This document shows positions 40,251 to 49,609 of a stretch of DNA of 64,000 nt, piece after piece. The translations under genes and the position numbers were made by a program. Within the stretch, counting starts at the first letter, position 1. Each line of letters begins with the position of its first letter. Where the stretch lies: positions 1-64,000 of the forward strand of contig CAZFYB010000003.1 of the NCBI GenBank assembly GCA_964523145.1, read 5' to 3'. Origin of the DNA: Microsaccharimonas sp964523145. Lineage in GTDB: Bacteria; Patescibacteriota; Saccharimonadia; Saccharimonadales; Saccharimonadaceae. The notes beneath the pieces are model-generated. The model saw only the letters and a list, made by a program, of their open reading frames with translations, was not told the origin of the DNA and did not search any database.

Positions 40251-42832
40251 TGAAAAAACTAATTATTACATCCTTAGCTTTTGTCATCGCTCTATCTTCG
40301 GTGTTAAATTTGATACCCGTTAATTCAGCAGAAGCAGCAGATGCTCGTACGTTTAACGCAGGCCGCATTATTGATGATGGTGTATTTACAAACTCAGACT
40401 CTATGTCTGTTGCGAATATTCAAAGCTTTTTAAATAGTAAAGTCCCCAATTGCGATACTTACGGTACAAAAATGTCTGAACTCGGCGGCGGTACTCGTGC
40501 GCAGTTCTTAGCATCACGAGGTATATCAGTTCCAATCACTTGTTTAAAGGACTACCACGAGAACCCTTCAACTGGTGAAAATAACTACGGCAAAGCTATT
40601 CCAGCTGGCGGCTTAAGTGCGGCGCAACTTATTTATAATTACTCACGCCAATTCAGCATAAACCCACAAGTACTTATTGTTACACTTCAAAAGGAAAATG
40701 GGCTTATTACCGATGAGTGGCCGACCCCAAAACAATATAGCGAATCTATGGGCTTTGGCTGCCCTGACAATGTTGCACCTGGAGCGCCAGCATGTAACCC
40801 TTCTTACGGGAGTTTTTCTGCACAGCTTTACCAGGCTGCACGGCATTTCCGGGGATATATAAATAACGCTCCAGGTTGGTGGGTTCCTTTTACGACAGGC
40901 AACAATACAATCAGATGGAGCCCTAATACCGCCTGTGGAAGTTCTGTAGTAAATATCCAAAACCGTGCAACAGTTGCCCTTTATAGTTACACGCCCTACC
41001 AACCAAACGAAGCTGCTAAAAATGCTCAATACGGGACCGGAGACGGCTGTAGTGCATACGGAAACCGCAACTTCTTTATGTATTTCACCGACTGGTTCGG
41101 TTCTACGTTTGGTGGCGACCCGGTATCAACAGAATTAAGAATTACATCTCCTATTACTATGTCGCCCACGCAACCAATACCTGGTCAGCCGACAACTATT
41201 AGCTATACGGTTAGAAACTTCTCAACACAACCTATAACGTATGAAACTTCTCTCATTCAATGTCGACTCAACGTCACTTCTAACTGCGATTCGCCATATA
41301 CTGCTCCGGCAACACTTACATCGGGTGAGTCGCGCGTATTCAACCAAACCATTACACTACCAGCAGGTGGAAACTATTCTCTTACACCATTCTTCCTAAG
41401 AGGTGGTATTTGGAATCGTTTTGGGACTCAAGATAGTGGTACAAATTCGCTAAAAACAACCGTGTCTGATATGCGAATTACTTCTCCAATTACCTTCAAC
41501 CCAACAAAACCTCGAGCTGGTGAATTTACAGTTGCAAGCTTTGTAATCAAAAACTTTGGTTCAAATACAGTAAATCTACAAACATCTGTTTTACAGTGTC
41601 GCTACGATACGTCTATAAATTGTGATTCAGCTAATGGCGGAAGTGTTGCATTACCATCAGGCGCATCACTGCCTGTTTCATATGGGTTTACACCTGCAGG
41701 CGGCGGAGTGCAAACTCTCATTCCTTTTTATATGGAAGGTGGTAATTGGTATCGTTACAACACCTTTGAATCTATTTCAACCTCAACTACCATCGATACA
41801 CCAGATGTTCGTTTAACTGGTCAGATTACCGCATCACCGTCAAACCCAATTCCGGATCAAGCAACTACTATTAGTTACACAGTGCGAAACTTTGGCACAT
41901 CACCCGTTGTATACGAAGGTACATTACTTCAGTGTCGTTTTAATACCCACACTGTTTGTGACACTCCATTCAGCGCACCCGTTACCCTGCAAGTTGGCGA
42001 ACAGCGGACTTTCAATCATAGCGTTACTACAAGTAAGGCGGGTGAATATAAATTTGTTCCTTATGCACTAAAAACAGGTTCTTGGTATAAATACAGTAAT
42101 GGAGTTGCTACCACTAATGAACTGTCTGTTTCAGTACCAAAATACGTGGCTGATTTACGCCTTACCTCCGCAATAACAACAAACCCTGTAAATCCAATAC
42201 CTGGTCAAGCAGCAAGCGTTAGCTATACCGTTAAAAACTTTGGCACATCACCAGCGATTTACCAAGAATCCATATTACAATGTCGTAAAAACACATCTGT
42301 AAACTGTGATGGTATCTACCTTGGTGCAGTCACAATTCCAGCTGGTGATTCACGAACATTCACCGAATCTATCGAAATCCCAACATCAGGCAGTTATGTA
42401 TTTAAGCCATTTTTCATGCAAAATGATGAATGGCACCTCTATAATGCGAGCCAATTCGTCAATCAAAAGATACTCACTGTCGATGCGTACGTAGCCGATC
42501 TCCGGCTCACAACACCAATCAGCATTTCGCCAGCTCAACCAACAGTTGGCCAATCTTCAACCGTGACCTACACTGTACGTAACTTTGGAACACTTCCTGC
42601 TATTTACCAAGATTCGGTATTACAATGTCGCCGCAATACAACTATAAACTGCGATTCAACCTATAGCGGAGTGTTCACTATCGCTCCTGGTGACTCGAAA
42701 GTATTCACTCACACAATTTCGATCACCGGGAGTGGTTCGCATATATTCGTTCCCTACTTTATGCAAAACAGTACCTGGTATAAATACAACCAAGGTACTG
42801 CCCCTAGTAACCAATTTGTAATCTCTTTATAA
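40250..42832 (+). CDS. Secreted lysozyme-like protein with five Ig-like repeats
   Basis: It has 860 residues. A signal peptide (about 1-29, ending SAEAADA) leads to an N-terminal domain of about 260 residues with NIQSFLNSKVPNCDTYG, GLSAAQLIYNYSRQFSINPQ and VTLQKENGLIT. The Glu in that last segment stands where lytic transglycosylases have their catalytic Glu. The domain ends YFTDWFGSTFGG. Similar domains occur in secreted proteins of Actinobacteria and Saccharibacteria, often called haemagglutinin-like. Five repeats of 112-115 residues follow, each with a QCR and an NCD-like cysteine. It may bind or cut cell-wall glycan of a neighbour; that is inference. Confidence 0.8.
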   Translation: MKKLIITSLAFVIALSSVLNLIPVNSAEAADARTFNAGRIIDDGVFTNSDSMSVANIQSFLNSKVPNCDTYGTKMSELGGGTRAQFLASRGISVPITCLKDYHENPSTGENNYGKAIPAGGLSAAQLIYNYSRQFSINPQVLIVTLQKENGLITDEWPTPKQYSESMGFGCPDNVAPGAPACNPSYGSFSAQLYQAARHFRGYINNAPGWWVPFTTGNNTIRWSPNTACGSSVVNIQNRATVALYSYTPYQPNEAAKNAQYGTGDGCSAYGNRNFFMYFTDWFGSTFGGDPVSTELRITSPITMSPTQPIPGQPTTISYTVRNFSTQPITYETSLIQCRLNVTSNCDSPYTAPATLTSGESRVFNQTITLPAGGNYSLTPFFLRGGIWNRFGTQDSGTNSLKTTVSDMRITSPITFNPTKPRAGEFTVASFVIKNFGSNTVNLQTSVLQCRYDTSINCDSANGGSVALPSGASLPVSYGFTPAGGGVQTLIPFYMEGGNWYRYNTFESISTSTTIDTPDVRLTGQITASPSNPIPDQATTISYTVRNFGTSPVVYEGTLLQCRFNTHTVCDTPFSAPVTLQVGEQRTFNHSVTTSKAGEYKFVPYALKTGSWYKYSNGVATTNELSVSVPKYVADLRLTSAITTNPVNPIPGQAASVSYTVKNFGTSPAIYQESILQCRKNTSVNCDGIYLGAVTIPAGDSRTFTESIEIPTSGSYVFKPFFMQNDEWHLYNASQFVNQKILTVDAYVADLRLTTPISISPAQPTVGQSSTVTYTVRNFGTLPAIYQDSVLQCRRNTTINCDSTYSGVFTIAPGDSKVFTHTISITGSGSHIFVPYFMQNSTWYKYNQGTAPSNQFVISL
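41138..42829 (+). repeat. Five protein-coding tandem repeats of about 112-115 codons
   Basis: Repeats start near residues 295, 407, 519, 634 and 750 of the secreted protein. Each begins LRxTxxIxxxPxxPxxGQ, continues TxSYTVRNFGTxP, and has paired cysteines in LLQCRxN and NCDS, then FxPYFMxxxxWYKYN. DNA identity is clearly lower than protein similarity, so the duplication is old. Repeats 4 and 5 are the most alike. Confidence 0.85.
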
Positions 42833-42833
42833 A

Positions 42834-44288
42834 TTAGTCGACTGGTTTATATGTAGAGATGAGCGCTAACATACGTTCACGAGCTGGGAATGGTTCATAG
42901 TAGTTATGAAGAATTTCTTCAGCGAGAACGTCCAGGTTTGCTTCAAAGCGATCTTTATCAAAGCTCATAAAGTTTTGAGTCCTAAATATTTTCTTTACTG
43001 ATGTTGCGCTTACTTCTTCTTCATCAACGAGCACTTCTTCATATAGTTTTTCACCAGGTCGCAACCCAATAATCTTAACTTTAATTTCCTCTTCTGGTAT
43101 ATAGCCGTGGATAGTAATAAGAAGTCGTGCTAAGTCGTAAATCTTAATCGACTCACCCATATCAAGAACAAATAAGTCGTTATTCTGGCCCATTACCCAA
43201 GCTTGTAAAATAAGATGTACTGCTTCAGGAATTGTCATAAAGAAGCGAGTTACATCTTTATGGGTAACAGTAACTGGACCCCCTTTTTCAATTTGTTTTT
43301 CAAAGAAAGGAATCGCACTTCCGTTACTATTAATAACATTACCGAAACGAACCGCACAAAAAGTCGTTGTCGATTGTGACTGAGACAAGATGTGAATAAT
43401 CTTCTCAGCTGCGCGTTTTGTTGCACCCATAATGTTAGTTGGATTTACCGCTTTGTCAGTCGAAACAAGGATAAACTTTTTTACGCCGTGACGAATTGCA
43501 GTTTCAGCAACGTTTTTTGTACCAAATACGTTGTTTTTAATTGCCTCAGCTGGGTTTGCTTCCATAAGTGGCACATGTTTATATGCAGCAGCATGAAAGA
43601 CCGTACTGGGCTTGTAAAGGCCGAATATAGCTTCTACTTTTTGGCTATCTTTAATATCACCAATTACATAGGTAATGTCAGCGCCCGGGTAATCTTCTTT
43701 AAGTTGATTTCCAAGCTCAAAGATACCGTTTTCCCACCAATCAAATAAAACAACTTTCTTCGCACCGTGGGCAACAATCTGACGACTCAACTCAGAACCA
43801 ATAGACCCAGCTGCACCCGTAACAAGAACTGTTTGCTCATTTGCATAGTTACTAATTTCTTCTTGATCAGATTTTAGAATTTCGCCACCAAGCAGATCCT
43901 CAGCACGAACATTCCTAATGTGACGAATATAATCTTCGTCAAAATCTTGAATTAACACCTCAGAAATACGGGGGAGAATTTTATAGCCTAGTTTTAAGCC
44001 AACAGTTGATTCAACGATATCGCGCACCACCTTACCACGTTCAGATGGAAGTGCAAAAATAAGTTCTTCTACACTATGTTCCTTCACAAGTTCTGGTAGT
44101 TCTTTAGTAGTACCTAATACAGAAACGCCTTGTATTGCTCGTCCCTGCTTTTCAGCATCGTCATCGATGAAGCCTATAATATTAAAGGTATTGTCTTCTC
44201 TTTTTTGAAGATCTTCTGCTAAAAGCTCACCTGCTTTACCAGCTCCAATAATAAATACATCGATTAAATTCTCTACTTGTTTACTCAT
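42834..44288 (-). CDS. Nucleotide-sugar 4,6-dehydratase/epimerase (CapD/PglF/FlaA1-like)
   Basis: It has 484 residues. An N-terminal Rossmann domain (about 1-130, VFIIGAGKAGELLAEDL) without the usual membrane helices is followed by the SDR catalytic domain (about 150-484): TGAAGSIGSELSRQI, FHAAAYKHVPLMEANP, STDKAVNPTNIMGATKRAAE and GLRPGEKLYEEVL. These match UDP-GlcNAc 4,6-dehydratase/5-epimerases that start synthesis of FucNAc, QuiNAc and related sugars. The missing N-terminal membrane part makes it a soluble short version. It starts four bases inside the upstream gene region and ends the six-gene export operon. Confidence 0.9.
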   Translation of the reverse strand: MSKQVENLIDVFIIGAGKAGELLAEDLQKREDNTFNIIGFIDDDAEKQGRAIQGVSVLGTTKELPELVKEHSVEELIFALPSERGKVVRDIVESTVGLKLGYKILPRISEVLIQDFDEDYIRHIRNVRAEDLLGGEILKSDQEEISNYANEQTVLVTGAAGSIGSELSRQIVAHGAKKVVLFDWWENGIFELGNQLKEDYPGADITYVIGDIKDSQKVEAIFGLYKPSTVFHAAAYKHVPLMEANPAEAIKNNVFGTKNVAETAIRHGVKKFILVSTDKAVNPTNIMGATKRAAEKIIHILSQSQSTTTFCAVRFGNVINSNGSAIPFFEKQIEKGGPVTVTHKDVTRFFMTIPEAVHLILQAWVMGQNNDLFVLDMGESIKIYDLARLLITIHGYIPEEEIKVKIIGLRPGEKLYEEVLVDEEEVSATSVKKIFRTQNFMSFDKDRFEANLDVLAEEILHNYYEPFPARERMLALISTYKPVD

Positions 44289-45168
44289 ACATTACATTCC
44301 TTATCGTCTCGCTTAAAGTCTCTTGCGGTGTCCAGTTAAAATCAGCTTTCATCCTTGATATATCAGCCTTATTTGCATACACCGGTTCAGGATTTGGAAG
44401 TGTTTCAACTATTACTGGATTATCTTCTATTTTACTATGTTCTATCATTAATTTAAGTAGTTCTTCATTAGAGGTTGCTATGCCAGACCCAATATTATAC
44501 ACAAGATGGCGAGGCTCACCCTCTATAATTGCCCTGTATGCACTTACTACATCGCTCACGGCTATATAATCACGCAGCGAATCCCTTCTTGAAACTTCTA
44601 GGTTTTCTCTGGTACCAGCAATATATTCATTAATCTGCTTTTTCAACCTCATTATGAAAAACTTTTCTGCCATTGGGTAGCCAACTGGGTTAAACACGCG
44701 CACAACCACCACTGGCAATTGATACTTATTCACATACTCCAGTGCAATTTGCTCTTCGGCCTTTTTTGCTTCGCCATATGCAGAAGCCGGGGTAAGCGAT
44801 TGGTCTTCAAGAACGGCCGACACAGATGAGTCCACCTCTCCATATTCAGCCGCAGAACCCGAAATAACAATTCGGCGTAATTGGTGCTCGCCTTCAACAA
44901 CGGCATTCAGGATATTTTCGGTATATATTTTATTAAGAGTTACATCTTGAGTAGTATCAACAACGCCGGCACAACTAATTACAACTTCCGGTTTTGTGTT
45001 ATCCAGTACGGCACGTATCGAAGTGATGTCGAGAAGATCGACATAATGCACAAGCCCTTTCACTTCGTCTATTTTCCGAGTAGTGGTAACAACTTCGTGA
45101 TCTTGAGCGAGTGATGTGGCAAGAGCCGACCCTAAAAAGCCAGTTGCTCCAAAAATAATTACCTTCAT
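44281..45168 (-). CDS. NAD-dependent nucleotide-sugar epimerase/reductase (SDR)
   Basis: It has 295 residues. GATGFLGSALATSL is the cofactor loop. GSAAEYGE is followed by SAYGEAKKAEEQ, with the catalytic Tyr and Lys. VRVFNPVGYPM and YNIGSG complete the extended SDR pattern of GalE/RmlD-like enzymes. Its ATG shares one base with the stop of the large fusion gene (TAATG), and its end overlaps the dehydratase gene. Together with the dehydratase it probably makes a deoxy-amino sugar for the exported glycan. Confidence 0.88.
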   Translation of the reverse strand: MKVIIFGATGFLGSALATSLAQDHEVVTTTRKIDEVKGLVHYVDLLDITSIRAVLDNTKPEVVISCAGVVDTTQDVTLNKIYTENILNAVVEGEHQLRRIVISGSAAEYGEVDSSVSAVLEDQSLTPASAYGEAKKAEEQIALEYVNKYQLPVVVVRVFNPVGYPMAEKFFIMRLKKQINEYIAGTRENLEVSRRDSLRDYIAVSDVVSAYRAIIEGEPRHLVYNIGSGIATSNEELLKLMIEHSKIEDNPVIVETLPNPEPVYANKADISRMKADFNWTPQETLSETIRNVMYE

Positions 45169-48100
45169 TATTTCGATTCTCCATATAATTTTCGATAGTT
45201 TCGCCCTAGAACAGGGTTCGAATACAACTTCTCTATCTTATCTCGCGACAATTGCTTCATTATATCTAGCTTTTTACGATCCTTGTTTAAAACGGTAATT
45301 GCTTTAACAATTTCATCGACCGATCCAGGTGAAACAACATAGCCATCAACGCCATTTTCAAGTACCTGCGAAACCGCCCCAACATCCGATGCAATCGTAA
45401 CAACCTTCATAGCCATTGCTTCTAAAATTGATAAAGGAAAGCCCTCGATTGATGACGGCAATACAAACACATCGGCAGCAGCAAGGTACCGAGCAACCTC
45501 CGATTGATATCCCAGATACGTCAACTTTGAATTTCCGATATCATCTATCCGATCTTTAATCTTCTTGCGCATACCGCCGTCTCCAATAACAAAGAAGTGA
45601 ACGTTTTGTGAGTCTTTAGAGCCTATTACTCGTGCGCCCGTTTCAACGAAAACATCTGGGTTCTTCTCTTCTGAAAGTCGACCTACAAAGAAAACTGCGA
45701 TGTCATTTTTTGGTATCCCAAGTTCACTACGAATGGCTTCACGGTTAAATAGCTCGGGATTAAATTCATTAATACAGTTGATTCCGTTTGGTATACATCT
45801 AACATCACCGCTGTTTAGTTTTGCCTCGCGATTGAACCTATCAACCACCGACTGGTTGTCACTCGTAAAAGTATCGATATATTGCACCGTTTGAATTGAT
45901 TGTTCAAAGTAAGCGGTTCGATCATTGAACAGAGTAACAATAACCCTAAGGTTCGGATGACGCTGCTTAAGCGTTTCAAGCATCTCGAACGTAAAGCCGT
46001 TGTGAATAATATGCAGTGTATCAATCGAGCGAACGGTTATAAGCCTAGATACATATTCAACATATAAGTCTTCTTGTGTAAAAAGATTTGCAAGGTGAAA
46101 AATATCATTTGATATTTCTTCAAATTTATATTGCCATTCGTGCTTTGATGGCAAACCCGTTACGAACGTGATTGCATAATCGTCTTTTATTTCACGACAG
46201 AAGTTATATATTAACGTTTCTGCACCACCAAAAGTCATCCACGGAATTGTAATAAGTATGTTCGATTTAGACTTCCTTGTTACAACCGGATCTTGTAAGT
46301 TAATCATTGAGCTAGAAACAGACACCTCGTGTTTTATAAGTTCACGTTTCTTTAATAAAGTCTTTATCTTCTTTTTGTAATTAGGGTGTAATGAACGTAT
46401 CGTCCTTAGATTATTCCAGTGGATTTCTTTATCTTCGACATATCGGGATTGCATGGAAGTTCTGTATCGGAATAAAGGTTCGGGCACAAGCTTTCCCCAG
46501 AATCCTTTTTCGGCTAAACTAATCCAAAATTCCCAATCCTCATAACCTATACCTGTTTTGTATCCAGTAGTAGCTTTCCAGGCCTCTTTTCGGAACATTG
46601 CAGCAGTGATAACGCTATTATTCCTGTACAGCAATAGTGGGTCAAATTCAACGTGCTGAAAATCTTCCGCAGTCACTCCAAACACACTCATGTAACTAGT
46701 AGCTATTGAAATATCAGGATTTGTTTCAAGGACGGTTACCATTTTTTCAATATATGTTGATTCAATCATGTCATCAGAATCCAAACATACAATATATTTG
46801 CCTTTAGCAGCGGCAATCCCATTGTTACGAGCTTTTGCCACGCCTTGATTCTGCTGATATATAAATGTGGCCCTGTAGCCTTCTTTTTCAATCGCTTTTA
46901 GTTTACGCTGACTTACTTCTTCTGGCGATCCATCATCAACAATAATGACTTCAAAATTAAGGAAGGTTTGCCGTTTCAACGAATAAAGCGTGTCATCGAT
47001 AGTATCTGCACGATTGTAGTAAGGAATAACGACACTCACCAGCGGTGTTTTTGGAGTCCAGGGTTTATTCGTTACTACCCTAACCTTTTTTAGCATATGG
47101 CGCGGTCGGAACCGAATGACTTTCATAAATGGCTTGCGGAACCAATCTGGTAAATGGCGGGCAACTCGTATTTTTACCCCACGGATTGCACGCATTGGAA
47201 AATGATACACACCTGGAAACAACGTGCCTGTCAAAAAATCTCGCGTTTTAATAATACGTCCAAGTACTCGCGAATTTCGAAGCGAATTAATTTCATCCTT
47301 GGCTTTAAAAAGCTGTCCTCGAAGTGCAATAATCTCATCGGAAGATTCATCTTTGAGTGTTTGCTTTTCTAGCTCCGTTAGTTGTTCCTTAGCCCTAAAG
47401 GCAGCTTGCCAAAATACCGTATCGGCTTCGATAAACTTTCCATTAGTCGTAACTTCATGAAGTGCCTGCTCGAATTTACCTTGGAAGTAATATAAGAAAA
47501 AGCGAGCCTTGGCCATACGACCCGGAAGCCACGAAATACTATGTTTCTCGATACATTTTTCTGAATTGTTAAACTGAGCCGTTTGATCGTAAAAAAGCGA
47601 TAACCAATATGCTTCATCGGAGCTCACTGTAATCGCAGTGTCAGTTAGAGCTTCAAATATCCTAGCGTCTTTTTTTGTTAAAGACCCTTTTTTGGCAACA
47701 CCCCAAAACTGTGACACTCCATTTGTTGTAATTTCTTGGAGTAAGAAATTCTTCTTCCCAAATACATCTGATAACTGTCTACTGAGGTTCGCACGGTTGT
47801 AATACACGAAATGTTCAAGTGAATGATTAAACCAATACTCGGTTGGGCGCGTAGATTTAACCGATACTGTCGAGAATACAAAATACCCATTCTCATCTAG
47901 TGCTTTATAACTCGACTCGAGTACCCTTCCTGGATACGCTACGTGCTCTAAAACATCAAAGGCGGTAACGACAGCTTTGTTTTTTGCCTTGCTTGGAAAA
48001 GGGTTTAAATCTGAAGTTACCGCATTTAATCCTTTTGAATTTGCGATTTCAACCGCATCGCTAGAAACCTCAAGGCCCATTGAATCAAACCCGCTTGATG

Positions 48101-48428
48101 AGAACATTTCAAGCAGTGAGCCGTCAGCACTCCCTAAATCAAGGTGACTCGACACATCCTGTTGGAACAACCTGGCAAAAGCGTATTTACCGATTACTTC
48201 AGCGGCAGGGTTTGACGTGTAGTTTTTATATCCAACTTCAGTGGTGTCATGAGAGTTTTCAAAATAATTTTTATTGTACACATCTTCAAGATGCGTAAAA
48301 ACTTCATCAACCATCATAAGTTGGCAGTTTTCACATTCTAAAATGTTTTTCTGGTCAGACCTATGACTTACGACATTCAGCAGGGAACTATTACAATAAA
48401 GACATTTTTCGACTTTACTATCAGGCAT
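45168..48428 (-). CDS. Trifunctional fusion: SAM methyltransferase, GT2 and GT4 glycosyltransferases
   Basis: This is a single 1086-residue frame. Residues 1-40 form a zinc-ribbon-like element (CLYCNS and CENCQ). About 80-240 is a class I methyltransferase (SHLDLGSADGSLLEMF, AVVTAFDVLEHVAYPG). A helical linker with coiled-coil character lies near 360-395. From about 459 to 700 is a GT2 domain (VSVVIPYYNRADTIDDTLYS, VIIVDDGS, YIVCLDSDDM). From about 722 to 1086 is a GT4 domain (TIPWMTFGGAETLIYNF, VFFVGRLSEEKNPDVFVETG, PSSIEGFPLSILEAMAMKVV). Such fusions occur next to Wzm/Wzt exporters, where they build or cap the chain. Chain-end methylation with length control is inferred. Confidence 0.92.
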   Translation of the reverse strand: MPDSKVEKCLYCNSSLLNVVSHRSDQKNILECENCQLMMVDEVFTHLEDVYNKNYFENSHDTTEVGYKNYTSNPAAEVIGKYAFARLFQQDVSSHLDLGSADGSLLEMFSSSGFDSMGLEVSSDAVEIANSKGLNAVTSDLNPFPSKAKNKAVVTAFDVLEHVAYPGRVLESSYKALDENGYFVFSTVSVKSTRPTEYWFNHSLEHFVYYNRANLSRQLSDVFGKKNFLLQEITTNGVSQFWGVAKKGSLTKKDARIFEALTDTAITVSSDEAYWLSLFYDQTAQFNNSEKCIEKHSISWLPGRMAKARFFLYYFQGKFEQALHEVTTNGKFIEADTVFWQAAFRAKEQLTELEKQTLKDESSDEIIALRGQLFKAKDEINSLRNSRVLGRIIKTRDFLTGTLFPGVYHFPMRAIRGVKIRVARHLPDWFRKPFMKVIRFRPRHMLKKVRVVTNKPWTPKTPLVSVVIPYYNRADTIDDTLYSLKRQTFLNFEVIIVDDGSPEEVSQRKLKAIEKEGYRATFIYQQNQGVAKARNNGIAAAKGKYIVCLDSDDMIESTYIEKMVTVLETNPDISIATSYMSVFGVTAEDFQHVEFDPLLLYRNNSVITAAMFRKEAWKATTGYKTGIGYEDWEFWISLAEKGFWGKLVPEPLFRYRTSMQSRYVEDKEIHWNNLRTIRSLHPNYKKKIKTLLKKRELIKHEVSVSSSMINLQDPVVTRKSKSNILITIPWMTFGGAETLIYNFCREIKDDYAITFVTGLPSKHEWQYKFEEISNDIFHLANLFTQEDLYVEYVSRLITVRSIDTLHIIHNGFTFEMLETLKQRHPNLRVIVTLFNDRTAYFEQSIQTVQYIDTFTSDNQSVVDRFNREAKLNSGDVRCIPNGINCINEFNPELFNREAIRSELGIPKNDIAVFFVGRLSEEKNPDVFVETGARVIGSKDSQNVHFFVIGDGGMRKKIKDRIDDIGNSKLTYLGYQSEVARYLAAADVFVLPSSIEGFPLSILEAMAMKVVTIASDVGAVSQVLENGVDGYVVSPGSVDEIVKAITVLNKDRKKLDIMKQLSRDKIEKLYSNPVLGRNYRKLYGESK

Positions 48429-49608
48429 TTTCAGTCCATTTATGTGGTAGTTCGACTAGTCCACTCCACTGTCCCGTGCCTTTAACAGTAAATCGAGGGC
48501 CGTCTATAATTGCATCAACTCGTTGGCCTTCAACTTTAAATGCTTCGACAAGTAAGTAATAGGTACCAGCGGCGATATCAAGGTTGAAATCAAGTGAGAT
48601 CGAACCGGCTGCTTTCCAATTTTTTTCGTGTTTTGAGAAACGGCTATTTATACCCGTAATATGTTCACCACTCGTTTTAAAGATATTAACGCCGATACTT
48701 TCAATATCTTCAACAGGAAGCCCTCTCCATGAAATTGCCGCACGCATCACCTCACCCTGATTGAAGCTTTGCTTTACTACTGAAGCATTGTTTGTAATTT
48801 TAACTTTAAGAAATTCAGCACCGTTTAACTTCTTTAGGTTACCCTCTTCGGTTTCTGAATCAATTTTGTCTTGATTTAAACGGCTGTACTGATCGGCAAC
48901 CTTTTCAGGGTTCCCAATTTCAATAATTTCACCTTTATTAAGAAGGAGTGCACGGTTACAGAATTTACGAACTGTACCCATATCGTGAGTAACCAAAATA
49001 ACCGTTTGTCCATCCGCTTTGTATTTTTCAAACGTATCAAGACATTTACGCTGGAAAGCCTCATCACCTACAGCTAACACTTCATCGAAAATCAAAATAT
49101 CATTTTTTGCCTTAATGGCGATCGAAAAAGCTAAACGCACCTGCATACCAGATGAGTAGTTTTTTAGTTTTTGATCCATGAATCGTTCAAGTTCGGCAAA
49201 TTTAACGATTTCATCGTACATTGATTCCATTTGCTTTCGGTTATATCCAAGTAATGCACCGTTTAGAAAAACATTATCACGGCCTGATAATTCTGGGTTA
49301 AAGCCGACACCAAGTTCAATAAACGGCGTAAGACTACCGTTCAACCAAACCGAGCCTTCGTTGGGTGTATACACACCCGCTAAAAGTTTAAGCAATGTAC
49401 TTTTTCCACTTCCGTTTCGGCCAACAATACCAAAGAAGTCACCTTTATTTACTTCAAAACTAATACCATTCAAAACATGTTGAGTAGTTTTGTTGTTTTT
49501 TCTAAATGCGTTAACAAGCGTGTGTTTAAAAGAGGTGTTTTTTAGGTGAGGTAAAATAAAGCTCTTTTTTACGCCTTTAACAATAACTGCAGGTTGGTTG
49601 TCGTCCAC
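48421..49608 (-). CDS. wzt: Polysaccharide ABC exporter ATP-binding subunit (Wzt type)
   Basis: I use GTG 49608 (395 aa), nine bases after GGAGG; the frame is open to 49671, but that part lies inside the permease gene. The ATPase domain has Walker A GRNGSGKST, signature YSSGMQVRLAFS, Walker B ILIFDEVLAVGDEAFQ and the H-loop THDMGT. A C-terminal beta-sandwich of about 140 residues (LDFNLDIAAGTYYLLVEAF, INIFK-like segments) corresponds to the Wzt_C domain, which in studied systems recognises the terminal modification of the chain. The neighbouring methyltransferase-GT fusion would supply that cap. Confidence 0.94.
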   Translation of the reverse strand: MDDNQPAVIVKGVKKSFILPHLKNTSFKHTLVNAFRKNNKTTQHVLNGISFEVNKGDFFGIVGRNGSGKSTLLKLLAGVYTPNEGSVWLNGSLTPFIELGVGFNPELSGRDNVFLNGALLGYNRKQMESMYDEIVKFAELERFMDQKLKNYSSGMQVRLAFSIAIKAKNDILIFDEVLAVGDEAFQRKCLDTFEKYKADGQTVILVTHDMGTVRKFCNRALLLNKGEIIEIGNPEKVADQYSRLNQDKIDSETEEGNLKKLNGAEFLKVKITNNASVVKQSFNQGEVMRAAISWRGLPVEDIESIGVNIFKTSGEHITGINSRFSKHEKNWKAAGSISLDFNLDIAAGTYYLLVEAFKVEGQRVDAIIDGPRFTVKGTGQWSGLVELPHKWTENA

Positions 49609-49609
49609 T

